64,000 nucleotides of DNA from Verrucomicrobiota bacterium (GTDB lineage: Bacteria; Verrucomicrobiota; Verrucomicrobiia; Opitutales; Opitutaceae): assembly GCA_023416735.1 (NCBI GenBank), contig JAEZGX010000019.1:124001-188000 (forward strand). The letters are read 5' to 3'. The notes below the pieces were generated by a model. That model did not search any database. It was not told where the DNA came from and saw nothing but the letters and a program-made list of their open reading frames with translations. Both the position numbers and the translations under genes were made by a program. Positions 45,999 to 55,849 of the stretch are shown piece after piece. Position 1 is the stretch's first letter; every line of letters starts with the position of its first letter.

Positions 45999-48114
45999 TC
46001 TGAGGAGAGGATTCGAGGAGGTCGACGAGGAGCGGGGAGGGGAGCCAACCTTTGGGAGGGAAAAGGAACGAGAGGAGATTGGCGGCGAGGAGGTTTTCCT
46101 GGACGTCGAAGAGATCGACTGGCGGAGGCAGATCGAGATTGCGCGTCAGAACGGGATAGCCCTCGCGACTGCGGCGGTAGGCGCTGATGGGGGACGAAGC
46201 GAAGTCGGGCGGGGTTGAGTTCGAATTGAGAAACTGGATACGCGCGGGGGAATCGGTGTGCGACGCGGCGGCGGACGCGGAGCCGAGGCCGTCAAACCAT
46301 GCGGCGAGGGCGATGATATAGCGGGCGGTGTCGGCGCGAGGGTCACCGCGGGCGTCGAGGGTGTCGGCCACCTGGCGCGTTAGCGCGTGGAGTTGCGCGA
46401 ACGTCGCGAGCCGCTGCGGAGCGAGGGTGTCGTGACGCCACCACGGTGACGTGAGGAAGAGCGGATCGTTGAGGCACTCGAGGGCTAGAGCGCGCGGGAT
46501 CACGGGATCGTCGGCGTTGCCGCGGTTGAGGCGGGCGAGGGCGAGGCCGAAGTAGACGCCGCCCTTGTCGGGAACGAGTTGGGCGGCGGCGCGGAAGTGG
46601 CGTTCGGCGCGGATCGGATCGGAGACGAGCAGGTGCCAGCCGTAGTTGAAGTGGGCGATTTCCTGGTCGGAGTTGCGGGCGAGCGAAGCTTTGAAGAGCT
46701 GGGAGGCTTCGTTCTTCTTGGTGGGGTCGGCGGCGAGCGCGAGAGCGTGGCTGTTGAGCAGAGGGGTTGGGTCGGGGCGGGCGAAGCAGGCGACGAGGAG
46801 GAGCGAGAGGAGAGCGAGAACGGCGACGTTGAGCTGGGGCTCACGGGCGAGCGGTTGTTTTCCGGGAGGTGCGATGAGGGCAGCGAGCGCGGCGGTGACG
46901 AAGGCGAAGGCCGGGACGTCGAGTTGGAAATCGAACAGGGAGAAAATCAGGTAGCCGACGAGGGCGGCGCAGGCGAGGGCGCGAGGCGAGGGCGGCTCGC
47001 GACGTGCCGGGCGGGCGCGGACGAGTTCGCGAAGCAGAAGAGTCGCGAAGGCGAGGCCGCATAGGAGGCCGGCGGCGCCGGTTTCGGCATAGAGCTGAAG
47101 CGGTGTGCTGTGGAGTTGGAGGACGTTTTCGACGCCGCCGTCGAGTTGAGCGCGGTAGCGAGGAAAGACGAGCGGGGTGGTGCCGGGGCCCCAGCCGAGC
47201 AGCGGTCGATCGTTGCCCATGAGAACTCCGGCGTGAGCCATGGACGCGCGTTGGCGGTCGCTTTGGGCGAGTTCGGCGGGAGAGGTGTTGGAGTCGAAGA
47301 ACAACGCGCGCGTGCGCGGATGGACGAAAGTGACGGCGACGAGGAGGAGAGTGCCGGCGCCGCAGAGGATGAGGAGCTGTTTGCGCGGGAGTCGGGCGTA
47401 GAAAAGAGCGAGGACGGAGAGCGCGGCGACGGCGATCAGCCCGCCGCGGCTGCCGCTGGAAAAGAGCATGAGTGCGGCGAGCGCGGTGGAAAGCAGCCAG
47501 GCGAAGCGCGCGCGGCGGTAGGCCGAGGAAAGGGCGAGGCCGAAGAAAAGCGGGAGGGCGAGGACGGCGAGACCGGCGGTGTAGTTGGAGTGGCCGAGCG
47601 GGTAGGGATTGCGGGCGAGAAGTCGCGACAGAAGCGGCGCGGTGCGTTCGGGGTCGAAGAGATCGAGCAACCAACGGGTGACACTGAGAACAACGACGAC
47701 GGCGAGAAACCGGGCGAGGCGGAGCAGGAGGGTGCGGGCGCGAGCGGGGTCGGTTTGCAGCGAATCGTGCAGCAGGAAAAACGCGGCGAGCGCGCCGAGA
47801 GGAATAAAGCTGACGAGAAGACTCGGGCCGCGGTGAAGACTGAGGGCAGAGGAGAGAAGAAGGATCGCCGCGAAGAGGGAAACGGTGAGCGTCCAGGGCC
47901 GCGAAGGAAGCGAGAACGACTCGACGAGCCAGGCGCGGGTGGACAAGGCCAGCAGCGGTGCGGCGGATGCGGTCCAGAGGAGCAGCAGCCACGGCATCGA
48001 GTAGGCGCGCGTGGCGCCGGAATCGACGACGGTCAGCAGGAAAACGCAGGCGATGGCGACGAGACCCAGCAGCCGGACGAGGCGGGGGGCGAAGACAGAG
48101 GCGAAATCGCGCAT
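45994..48114 (-). CDS. O-antigen ligase-like membrane protein with TPR-type tail
   Basis: The 706-residue protein has about 12 membrane segments in the first 430 residues. The Wzy/WaaL hallmark is GNDRPLLGWGPGTTPLVFPRYR with a downstream LQLHSTPLQLYAETGAAGLLCGL. The C-terminal 280 residues are soluble and helical (FNYGWHLLVSDPIRAERHFRAAAQL), TPR-like. It is the second such protein in the cluster and upstream of the WcaJ-like gene. Its TAG stop is supplied by a REP-like hairpin. Confidence 0.87.
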   Translation of the reverse strand: MRDFASVFAPRLVRLLGLVAIACVFLLTVVDSGATRAYSMPWLLLLWTASAAPLLALSTRAWLVESFSLPSRPWTLTVSLFAAILLLSSALSLHRGPSLLVSFIPLGALAAFFLLHDSLQTDPARARTLLLRLARFLAVVVVLSVTRWLLDLFDPERTAPLLSRLLARNPYPLGHSNYTAGLAVLALPLFFGLALSSAYRRARFAWLLSTALAALMLFSSGSRGGLIAVAALSVLALFYARLPRKQLLILCGAGTLLLVAVTFVHPRTRALFFDSNTSPAELAQSDRQRASMAHAGVLMGNDRPLLGWGPGTTPLVFPRYRAQLDGGVENVLQLHSTPLQLYAETGAAGLLCGLAFATLLLRELVRARPARREPPSPRALACAALVGYLIFSLFDFQLDVPAFAFVTAALAALIAPPGKQPLAREPQLNVAVLALLSLLLVACFARPDPTPLLNSHALALAADPTKKNEASQLFKASLARNSDQEIAHFNYGWHLLVSDPIRAERHFRAAAQLVPDKGGVYFGLALARLNRGNADDPVIPRALALECLNDPLFLTSPWWRHDTLAPQRLATFAQLHALTRQVADTLDARGDPRADTARYIIALAAWFDGLGSASAAASHTDSPARIQFLNSNSTPPDFASSPISAYRRSREGYPVLTRNLDLPPPVDLFDVQENLLAANLLSFLFPPKGWLPSPLLVDLLESSPQM

Positions 48115-48311
48115 GCGTTGGGCGAATGACAGCGGCGGGGGGAGGAGGCGGCAAGCCTGGGAGCGGCGCGGGACGAGGCGGGCGAAGGATTTATGAGATG
48201 TTGACGGAAGAGTGGGAGCGGGAACGCGTTGGGATTTCGAATGGAAGCGCGAGAAGCGAGATTCTTGCTGGAGATTGACGGTGGGTGGGCGGGGGCGGCA
48301 GGCTCGCGCGA

Positions 48312-48995
48312 ATGTCGACCGAAAGTCAGGCGAAGCGGAAGAAGCTGCCCGTGTTGAAGCTGGCGGTGGGGGCGATCGTGGTCGTGGTGGCCGCGGTGGT
48401 GATGCTGCGCGGCGTGGATGTGCGAGGCGCGATCGATGAAGGGCTGGAGGTGATTCGCGGGGCGGGGGCGGTGGTGTTTTTCACGGCGATGGCCTTGTTG
48501 CCGGCGGTGGGCGTGCCGGCGTCGGTGTTCACATTGACGGCGGGGCCGGTGTTTGGGCCAAAGCTCGGGATGCCGCTGGTGGTGGTGCTGAGCGTGGCGG
48601 CGATGATGTTCAATATCGTGATGTCGTATTTCCTGGCGCGGCGGGCGCTGAGGCCGCTGTTGGAAAAAGTATTCAGCCGGCTGGGTTACAAGGTGCCGGA
48701 AGTCGCGCCGGAGGACATGATGGATTTGAGCATCGTGGTGCGCGTGACGCCGGGGTCGCCGTTTCCGGTGCAGAACTATCTGCTCGGGATGGCGGGCGTG
48801 CCGTTTGGAAAGTATGTGCTGGTGGCGTTCATCGTGCAGGCGATTTACACGCCGGCTTTCGTAGTGTTCGGGGATGCGCTGCTGCACGGAAAAGGGAAGA
48901 TGGTGATGATCGCGATGAGTCTGCTGGTGGTGGCGGCGGTCGCCACGCAGTGGGTGCGGAAGCGGATGGCGAAGAAAAAGGCCGCGGTAAAATGA
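48312..48995 (+). CDS. VTT/DedA-like membrane protein (TVP38/TMEM64 family)
   Basis: ATG 48312 gives 227 residues with hydrophobic segments at about 16-34, 55-75, 85-110, 165-190 and 195-215. The VTT signature is visible: LTAGPVFGPKLGMPLVVVLSVAAMMFNIVMSYFLARR and VVRVTPGSPFPVQNYLLGMAGVPFGKYVLV. Family members are scramblase- or DedA-like integral membrane proteins. Its TGA overlaps the xseA ATG. Confidence 0.88.
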   Translation: MSTESQAKRKKLPVLKLAVGAIVVVVAAVVMLRGVDVRGAIDEGLEVIRGAGAVVFFTAMALLPAVGVPASVFTLTAGPVFGPKLGMPLVVVLSVAAMMFNIVMSYFLARRALRPLLEKVFSRLGYKVPEVAPEDMMDLSIVVRVTPGSPFPVQNYLLGMAGVPFGKYVLVAFIVQAIYTPAFVVFGDALLHGKGKMVMIAMSLLVVAAVATQWVRKRMAKKKAAVK

Positions 48996-50278
48996 GCGCG
49001 CGGGAGCAGGCGTTGTTCGGGGAGGCGGACGACCGCGTGGAGTCGGTGAGCGAGTTCACGCGGCGGGTGAAGACGCTGCTGGAGCGCGGGCTGCGTCCGG
49101 GCTGGGTGCGTGGGGAGGTATCCAATTTACGAGCACAGGCGAGCGGGCACTATTATTTTTGCCTGAAGGACGCGGGGGCGACGTTGAACGCGGTGTTGTT
49201 TCGCGGCGATGCAGCGCGGCAAACGGTGAAATTGCGGGACGGGGCGCAGATCGTGGTGTTTGGCGAGGTGAGCGTGTATGAGGCGCGGGGCTCGTATCAG
49301 TTTATCGTGCGGGCGGTGATCGACGATGGGGAAGGGCGGTTGAGGCGGGAGTTCGAGGCGTTGAAGCAGCGGCTGGCGGAGGAAGGATTGTTTGCGAGCG
49401 AGCGGAAGCGGGCGTTGCCGGAGATGCCGGCGACGGTGGGCTTCGTGACCTCGCCGACGGGGGCGGCGGTGCAGGATTTTTTGCGGATTCTAAAACGCCG
49501 CGGCTGGCGCGGACGCGTGGTGGTGTTGCCGGCGAAAGTGCAAGGCGCGGGCGCGGCGGAAGAGATGGTGGAGATGCTGGCGCTGGCGGAGCGGTTGGGG
49601 ATTTTCGATTTGATCGTGATCGGACGGGGTGGAGGGAGTTTGGAGGATTTGTGGGAATTTAATAAGGAAGTGCTCGTGCGCGCGGTTGCGGCGTGCGAGG
49701 TGCCGGTGGTGTCGGCGGTTGGGCACGAGATTGATTTTACGCTGTGCGATTTTGCGGCGGACGTGCGCGCGGAGACGCCGAGTGCGGCGGCGGAGTTGAT
49801 CTCGAGTCACTTCGTGGCGGCGGCGGAACGGGCGGTGGGTGCGGGCGAGGCGATGGTGCGCGCGGGGGAGCGGGCGATCGACGAGGCGGCGGCGCGGCTG
49901 GATCATGCGCGGTCGCGGCTGCGGTTGTTGTCGCCGACGGCGCAGGTGGAGCAGGGATTTCTGCGTCTGGACGATCTGGCGGGGCGGCTGGCGGCAGCGC
50001 TGCGGACGACGGTGCACGAGCGGCGGCATCGGTTGGCGGAGGCGCGGAGTTTATTGGCGCAGCGGTCGCCGGAGCGGCGCGTGCAGGTGGAGTCGCATCG
50101 ACTGCTGGCGCTGTGGAAGCGATTGCAGGCGGCGAGTCCGAAGTCGGTGTTGAACCGCGGATTTGTGATTCTGCGGGATGAGGCGGGGCGGCCGGTGGCG
50201 AAGCGGAAGGATGTGGCGCGCGGGCAGCGGTTGAGTGCGGTGTTTGGGGATGGGACAGTGGAGGTGCGGGCGGAGTAG
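48992..50278 (+). CDS. xseA: Exodeoxyribonuclease VII large subunit
   Basis: The 428-residue protein has an N-terminal OB fold (VSEFTRRVKTLLERGL, WVRGEVSNLRAQASGHYYFCLKDAGATLNAVLFRG), the catalytic domain with VGFVTSPTGAAVQDFLRILKRR, IGRGGGSLEDLWEFN and VVSAVGHEIDFTLCDFAADVRAETPSAAAE, and a long coiled-coil. It digests single-stranded DNA with XseB, whose gene is not seen here. Its start overlaps the VTT gene. Confidence 0.96.
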   Translation: MSAREQALFGEADDRVESVSEFTRRVKTLLERGLRPGWVRGEVSNLRAQASGHYYFCLKDAGATLNAVLFRGDAARQTVKLRDGAQIVVFGEVSVYEARGSYQFIVRAVIDDGEGRLRREFEALKQRLAEEGLFASERKRALPEMPATVGFVTSPTGAAVQDFLRILKRRGWRGRVVVLPAKVQGAGAAEEMVEMLALAERLGIFDLIVIGRGGGSLEDLWEFNKEVLVRAVAACEVPVVSAVGHEIDFTLCDFAADVRAETPSAAAELISSHFVAAAERAVGAGEAMVRAGERAIDEAAARLDHARSRLRLLSPTAQVEQGFLRLDDLAGRLAAALRTTVHERRHRLAEARSLLAQRSPERRVQVESHRLLALWKRLQAASPKSVLNRGFVILRDEAGRPVAKRKDVARGQRLSAVFGDGTVEVRAE

Positions 50279-50367
50279 TGGCGGAGGAATGGCCGCAAAG
50301 GGGCGCAGAAGGCGCAAAAAAGAGGTGGGGTTAAGGGGTGGAATAATTGGGGGAGGTGGTTACTCTG

Positions 50368-51018
50368 ATGGGTATGATGAAAGCGTGGATTTTGTCGGTG
50401 GTGGGTTTTGCGGCGGGGGCGGCGGTGGGTATTGCTGGGACGGATACTATGAAATCGAAGAATGAAATGACTCCGGAAGAGGCGGCGGCGTGTGCGGTCG
50501 AGGGCGAGATGTCAGCCTGCGGGCTGCCTTCGAACGTCATGATCGACATGGCGAAGACCAAGGTGAAGCGCACGGACGCGGAATGGAAAGCGATGCTGAC
50601 CCCCGCGCAGTTTCAGGTGACGCGGAAGCAGGGGACCGAGCCGCCGTTTCGCAACGCGTTTTGGGACCATCACGAGGATGGCGTTTACTTTTCAGTGTGC
50701 AGCGAGACGCCGCTGTTCGACTCGCGCGACAAGTTCGACAGCGGGACGGGCTGGCCGAGTTTCACGAAGCCGATCCAGAAGGAATTCGTCGGCGAGACGG
50801 TCGACTACAGTCACGGCATGATGCGCACCGAGGTGCATTGCTCGGTGGACGGCGCGCATCTCGGGCACGTGTTTAACGATGGGCCGCGGAAGAAAGGCGG
50901 ACTGCGTTACTGCATCAATAGCGCTTCGCTGCGGTTCATGCCGCGGAAGGAGTATGAGGCGTGGGTGGCGCGGAACGGCGCAGCGAAGACGGACGCGGGC
51001 AGCGTGGCCGGAAAGTAA
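50368..51018 (+). CDS. msrB: Exported methionine-R-sulfoxide reductase B
   Basis: ATG 50368 (GGAGG 11 bp upstream) gives 216 residues with a hydrophobic N-terminus (AWILSVVGFAAGAAVGIAG) that should export or anchor it. The MsrB domain covers about 75-205: LTPAQFQVTRKQGTEPPFRNAFWDHHEDGVYFSV, DSGTGWPSF, GAHLGHVFND and the catalytic Cys in RYCINSASL. One Cys is missing from each of the two usual CxxC zinc pairs (SVCSET and HCSVDG), and the resolving position in DSGxGWPSF is Thr, so this is a zinc-less, one-Cys type form. Confidence 0.93.
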   Translation: MGMMKAWILSVVGFAAGAAVGIAGTDTMKSKNEMTPEEAAACAVEGEMSACGLPSNVMIDMAKTKVKRTDAEWKAMLTPAQFQVTRKQGTEPPFRNAFWDHHEDGVYFSVCSETPLFDSRDKFDSGTGWPSFTKPIQKEFVGETVDYSHGMMRTEVHCSVDGAHLGHVFNDGPRKKGGLRYCINSASLRFMPRKEYEAWVARNGAAKTDAGSVAGK

Positions 51019-51035
51019 GACGTTGGTCGCGGAAG

Positions 51036-51059
51036 GGGCGGGTGGAAGACCCGCCCTAC
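51036..51059 (-). repeat. REP-like hairpin with GTAG head, copy 2 (variant)
   Basis: GGCGGGT (51037-51043) and ACCCGCC (51049-51055) enclose GGAAG; on the reverse strand GTAG (51056-51059) heads the hairpin. Its TAG is the stop codon of the SGNH gene 51056-52033. The stem is shorter than in copies 1 and 3 but the layout is the same. Confidence 0.65.
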
Positions 51060-52033
51060 TTGTTGGCGTTGACGGGGACGCGGGTGCGCTCGGCTTGGAC
51101 GGCGGCGAGAGCGTGGCGGCGGAGGTCGGCGGCGTCTTGGGCGGAGAGACCTTCCGGGGCGTAGCCGGTGGGAAGGGTGTCGGATTCGAAGAGCGTGAGA
51201 TACCAGACGGAGGCGCCGAGGTAGCGGCCGGCGGTGTTGGCGTGGATGGCGTCGGCGCGGAATTCGGGCTGGCCTTCTTTGTTTTTTGTCCAGCGCCAGC
51301 CGACGTTGAGGCTGGTGCGTTGATCGGGGAGTTTGTTGGCGGGAGGATTGCTGAAATCGAAGTTGGCGTCGGGCGTGTAGGTCCAGCGCGGCGTTTGGCG
51401 GGCGAGGTTGAAGGCGTCACCGACGGGGATGAGTCGGAAGCCGGTCTCGGCGGCGAGGGCGCGGTAGGTGTCGCGAACTTGTGAATACATCTTCTGCGGC
51501 GTGAAGCCGTCGTCTTTCTGGAAGAACGCGTGGTCTTCGCGATAGGCCCAGATGGCGTGGATGACGATTTCGGCGGTGGGCGCGTGCTGGCGGATGGCGG
51601 CGATGAGTTGGTCGACGTAGGGATGAAAGGTTTCGGGGCGGAAGCTGAGGTGGCTGACCTGTTGGATCGTGACGATGTCCCAATCCGTGGCTTCGAGCGC
51701 TTCGATGATCGTAACGGAGCGTTTTTCGCCGGTTTTGGGGTCGGCGAAGTTGTGGTAGGCGCGGCCGTTTTCGTCGCCCGCTTGGGCTTCGGCGAGGTGG
51801 CGGGCGTGGCGTTCGAGAGAGCAGCCGCCGATGCTGGCGCGACCGAGGGTGAGGTCTTTGTTGCCGGCTTTCGCGATCGCCGGAAGGAAGGCGGTGGCGT
51901 CTTCGGAGAAGCTGTTGCCGATCGCGAGGAGTTTGAGGGCGTCGCGTTCGGCCGCGGTGAGGGCGAACGGGAGGAGGAAGGTAACCGCGAGGATGAAGTA
52001 GCGGGCGAGGCGAAGTGGGCGGCGGGGTGTCAT
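51056..52033 (-). CDS. Secreted SGNH-hydrolase-like protein (DUF4886 type)
   Basis: The 325-residue protein has a signal peptide (1-28). The first block is LLAIGNSFSEDATAFLP (Ser of GNSFS as nucleophile), followed by GRASIGGCSLERHA, DWDIVTIQQVSHLSF and the C-terminal ADAIHANTAGRYLGA with a Asp-x-x-His dyad. This is the DUF4886/SGNH pattern, probably a carbohydrate esterase. Its stop codon lies in a REP-like hairpin. It is convergent with msrB and is followed upstream by a Gfo/Idh gene reading the same way. Confidence 0.86.
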   Translation of the reverse strand: MTPRRPLRLARYFILAVTFLLPFALTAAERDALKLLAIGNSFSEDATAFLPAIAKAGNKDLTLGRASIGGCSLERHARHLAEAQAGDENGRAYHNFADPKTGEKRSVTIIEALEATDWDIVTIQQVSHLSFRPETFHPYVDQLIAAIRQHAPTAEIVIHAIWAYREDHAFFQKDDGFTPQKMYSQVRDTYRALAAETGFRLIPVGDAFNLARQTPRWTYTPDANFDFSNPPANKLPDQRTSLNVGWRWTKNKEGQPEFRADAIHANTAGRYLGASVWYLTLFESDTLPTGYAPEGLSAQDAADLRRHALAAVQAERTRVPVNANK

Positions 52034-52064
52034 GCGGAGAAGGTGAGGGATCGGGAATATAGGG

Positions 52065-52098
52065 AAAAGAAAAAGGCCCGCGGGGCGGCGGGCCTTTT
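52065..52098 (-). terminator. Bidirectional-looking terminator after Gfo/Idh gene
   Basis: AAAAGGCCCGC (52071-52081) and GCGGGCCTTTT (52088-52098) form 11-bp arms around a 6-nt loop; on the reverse strand a T-rich tract follows. It ends the leftward Gfo/Idh gene stopping at 52121. Confidence 0.85.
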
Positions 52099-52120
52099 TA
52101 GTTAAGACGATGAATGGTAA

Positions 52121-53290
52121 TTAGGCGGTCGGGAATTTGACCCACTTGGCTCCGGCTTTGGAGCTCTTCACGACGCTTTCGATGAAGGCCATGCCGGCGA
52201 TGCCATCGTCGACCGTCGGGAAGTCGTATCCATTTTTTGGAGCCTTGCGGCCGGCGATGGCGTCGGCGATCGCGGTGGCGGCGGAACGGTAGACGTTGGC
52301 GAACGCTTCGATGAAGCCTTCGGGATGCGCGAACGGCGTGCGCGTGGCGCCTTGGGCGGCGGCCGAGAGGTAGCTGTTGCCGCGGCGATGGACGACAGGC
52401 GGGGCGTCGGCGCGTTTGAAGATGAGCTCGTTGGGATTTTCCTGGTGCCACTCGAGCGAACCCTTCGTGCCGTAGACGCGGATGTTGAGGTTGTTTTCGT
52501 CGCCATTGGAAATCTGCGAGGCGTAGATGATGCCCTTCGCGCCGCCGGTGAAGCGGACGAGGCAGTTGCCATCGTCGTCGAGCGGACGGCCGGGGATGAA
52601 CGTCGAGAGCTCGGCGCAGATTTCATCGATTTCGAGGCCGGTGATGTAGCGAGCGAGGTTGTGGGCGTGCGTGCCAATGTCGCCCATGCAGTTGGAGACG
52701 CCGGAGACGGACGGGTCCATGCGCCAGTTGGAGATGGCGCCGTCGCCCTTCTCTTCGAGGGCGGTGATGGCGTAGCCCTGCGGGTATTCGGCGACGATTT
52801 TGAGGATCTTGCCGAGCTTGCCGGTGCGAACCCATTCGCGGGCTTCCTTCACCATGGGGTAGCCGGTGTAGTTGTGGGTGAGGGCGAAAACCTTGCCGGT
52901 CTTTTGGACGATTTCGCGGAGCTTCAGGCCTTCCTTGCGGGTGAAGCAGAGAGGTTTGTCGCAGACGACGTGGAAACCGGCTTCGAGGAAGGTTTTCGCG
53001 ACGGCGAAGTGGGTGTTGTTGCGCGTGACGATCGAGACGAAGTCGATGCGTTGGTCGGCGGGAAGGGCGGCTTCTTTTTGCGCCATTTCCTCGTAGGTCG
53101 CGTAAACGCGCGACGGATCGAGGAAGAAATCTTCACCGGAGGCTTTGGATTTTTTCGGATCGGAGGAGAAGCAGCCGGCGACGAGGTCGATTTCACCATC
53201 GAGGCGGGCGGCCATGCGGTGAACGGAGCCGATGAAGGCGCCGCGGCCGCCGCCAACCATGCCCATGCGGAGTTTGCGATTGAGCTTCAT
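52121..53290 (-). CDS. Gfo/Idh/MocA-family oxidoreductase
   Basis: The 389-residue cytosolic protein has the Rossmann motif MGMVGGGRGAFIGSVHRMA (8-26), DFVSIVTRNNTHFAVAKTFLEAGFHVVCDKPLCFT with the CDKP catalytic Lys motif, GDIGTHAHNLARYITGLE and the C-terminal sheet domain. Family members use NAD(P) to oxidise or interconvert sugars or inositols. It is the last of three leftward genes (isomerase, Gfo/Idh, Gfo/Idh). The gap to the next gene upstream is a heptad-repeat element. Confidence 0.93.
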   Translation of the reverse strand: MKLNRKLRMGMVGGGRGAFIGSVHRMAARLDGEIDLVAGCFSSDPKKSKASGEDFFLDPSRVYATYEEMAQKEAALPADQRIDFVSIVTRNNTHFAVAKTFLEAGFHVVCDKPLCFTRKEGLKLREIVQKTGKVFALTHNYTGYPMVKEAREWVRTGKLGKILKIVAEYPQGYAITALEEKGDGAISNWRMDPSVSGVSNCMGDIGTHAHNLARYITGLEIDEICAELSTFIPGRPLDDDGNCLVRFTGGAKGIIYASQISNGDENNLNIRVYGTKGSLEWHQENPNELIFKRADAPPVVHRRGNSYLSAAAQGATRTPFAHPEGFIEAFANVYRSAATAIADAIAGRKAPKNGYDFPTVDDGIAGMAFIESVVKSSKAGAKWVKFPTA

Positions 53291-53300
53291 GAGAAGTGGG

Positions 53301-53398
53301 GGCTGTAAGCGATAAGCTATAAGCGGAAAGCTTGGAGTGCGGGAGGAAGGAGACTGTGACGAGGCGGGACGGCAGGCTTAAAGCTTAGCGCTTACAGC
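53301..53398. repeat. TAAGCNN heptad-repeat inverted repeat, element 1
   Basis: The left arm 53302-53324 and the right arm 53376-53398 are 23-bp inverted repeats with 2 mismatches. Each arm consists of TAAGC units spaced 7 bp apart (TAAGCGA, TAAGCTA, TAAGC). The element fills the gap between two Gfo/Idh genes. A related element follows the next gene. Confidence 0.75.
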
Positions 53399-53411
53399 TT
53401 ACCGCCGTTGT

Positions 53412-54494
53412 TTAGAGCGCGACCGGTTTGCCGGTGGCGGCGGATTTGTAGGCGCCGTCGATGATCTTCATGAGGGAGAGCGCCTGGTCGGGGGTATTGA
53501 GCGGTTTCTCTTTTCCCTCGAGGGCGAGGATGAAGTTCATCGCGGAGCGAACGCGGCCCATCGGTTGATCGGGCGGGACGGTGATGTTGCGATTTACGGG
53601 GCGGCCGTGTTCGTGCGTGTAGAGCTCGCAGGCGTCGATCGCGGTGCCGTCGAGACCGTCGATGCCGAAGAGGCGTTGGACGAGACCGCCGGCCTTGGTG
53701 CCTTGGAAGGTGACGGAGACTTCTTCGCGTTTGTTCATCTCGGCCCACGAGACTTGGAAGGACATCGACTGGCCGGTGGTGAACGTAATGAAACCGTGCG
53801 CGGCGGCTTCGACATCGGTGGCGCCCTTGGCGACGTCGGGGATGCCCCACGGACCCTTGAAGGTTTTATCGGTGATGAGATCGTTGTAGGTGCGCGCGAG
53901 GATGTGCGCGGGCTCGGGGTAGCCCATGAAGTGGAGGCCGAGATCGATCATGTGGACGAGATCGATGAGCGGGCCGCCGCCGGAGAGCGCTTTGGTGGTG
54001 AACCAGCCGCCGAAGCCGGGGATGCCGCAGCGGCGGATCCATTTGGTTTGGCAGGAATTGATGCGGCCGATGGTGCCGTCCTTCACGTAGTCCATCATCG
54101 CGAAGGACTCGGGGCGGGCGCGGTTGTTGAAGTTGAACATCAACGTGCGCTTCGATTTTTCGGCGAGGGCCTTCATCTGCGTCATTTCGCGGGCGTTGAG
54201 CGCGGGCGGTTTTTCGCAGAAGACGTGTTTGCCGGCCTTGAGCGCCTGCATGGCGAGCGGCGCGTGGAATTTGTTCGGGACGATGATCGAGACGGCGTCG
54301 AGATCGGGGAGCTCGCGGAGCATTTGCGCGACGTCGGTGAACGTGCGCTCGATGTTGTGCTTGGCGGCGGCGTTTTTGGCGGCGGCTTCGTTGACGTCGC
54401 AAAGCGCGACGATGTCGGCGCCGGCGTTGCGGAAACCGGTGGCGTGATAGGCGGCCATGCCGCCGGCACCGATGATGGCGATTTTGATGGGCAT
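53412..54494 (-). CDS. Gfo/Idh/MocA-family oxidoreductase
   Basis: The 360-residue protein has KIAIIGAGGMAAYHATGFRN (4-23), VALCDVNEAAAKNAAAKH, DAVSIIVPNKFHAPLAMQALKAGKHVFCEKPPALN with the CEKP motif, and GGPLIDLVHMIDLGLHFMGYP in the C-terminal domain. It differs from the 52121-53290 protein (CEKP versus CDKP context, shorter), so they are not recent duplicates. It is the middle gene of the leftward trio. Confidence 0.94.
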   Translation of the reverse strand: MPIKIAIIGAGGMAAYHATGFRNAGADIVALCDVNEAAAKNAAAKHNIERTFTDVAQMLRELPDLDAVSIIVPNKFHAPLAMQALKAGKHVFCEKPPALNAREMTQMKALAEKSKRTLMFNFNNRARPESFAMMDYVKDGTIGRINSCQTKWIRRCGIPGFGGWFTTKALSGGGPLIDLVHMIDLGLHFMGYPEPAHILARTYNDLITDKTFKGPWGIPDVAKGATDVEAAAHGFITFTTGQSMSFQVSWAEMNKREEVSVTFQGTKAGGLVQRLFGIDGLDGTAIDACELYTHEHGRPVNRNITVPPDQPMGRVRSAMNFILALEGKEKPLNTPDQALSLMKIIDGAYKSAATGKPVAL

Positions 54495-54516
54495 AGTAAT
54501 GCAGCGATAAACGACT

Positions 54517-54597
54517 GGCTTTAAGCGGTAAGCGATAAGCTTTAAGCCAAGGCAGCGAAGCTCCGGCTTCGGAGCTTACTGCTTACAGCTTACCGCC
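54517..54597. repeat. TAAGCNN heptad-repeat element 2 with hairpin
   Basis: At 54521-54548 units TAAGCGG, TAAGCGA, TAAGCTT, TAAGCC follow a 7-bp period; at 54572-54597 the reverse-complement units recur (TAAGCTG, TAAGCAG, TAAGC). Between them AAGCTCCG-GCTT-CGGAGCTT (54558-54577) forms a hairpin. It lies between the isomerase and Gfo/Idh genes. Confidence 0.7.
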
Positions 54598-54605
54598 TAG
54601 AGCCC

Positions 54606-55649
<1,044 letters not shown>

Positions 55650-55849
55650 AGAATTCGAAGGGGTTGAGGTGCGCAGCAGGACGCCGCGGTCGGTGTTTGG
55701 TTTCGCGCCGCAAGCGGGCGGCGGCAAGGGTGAAGTTGGGTGGAGCGAAAGACCGAGACGCGGGAGCGAAGGGAATGAGGTGGATGACGCACCCTGCCAT
55801 GAAGGGTAAGGCGGGGGCGTGGTGTTATGCGGGGCAACTTTCTCATAAC

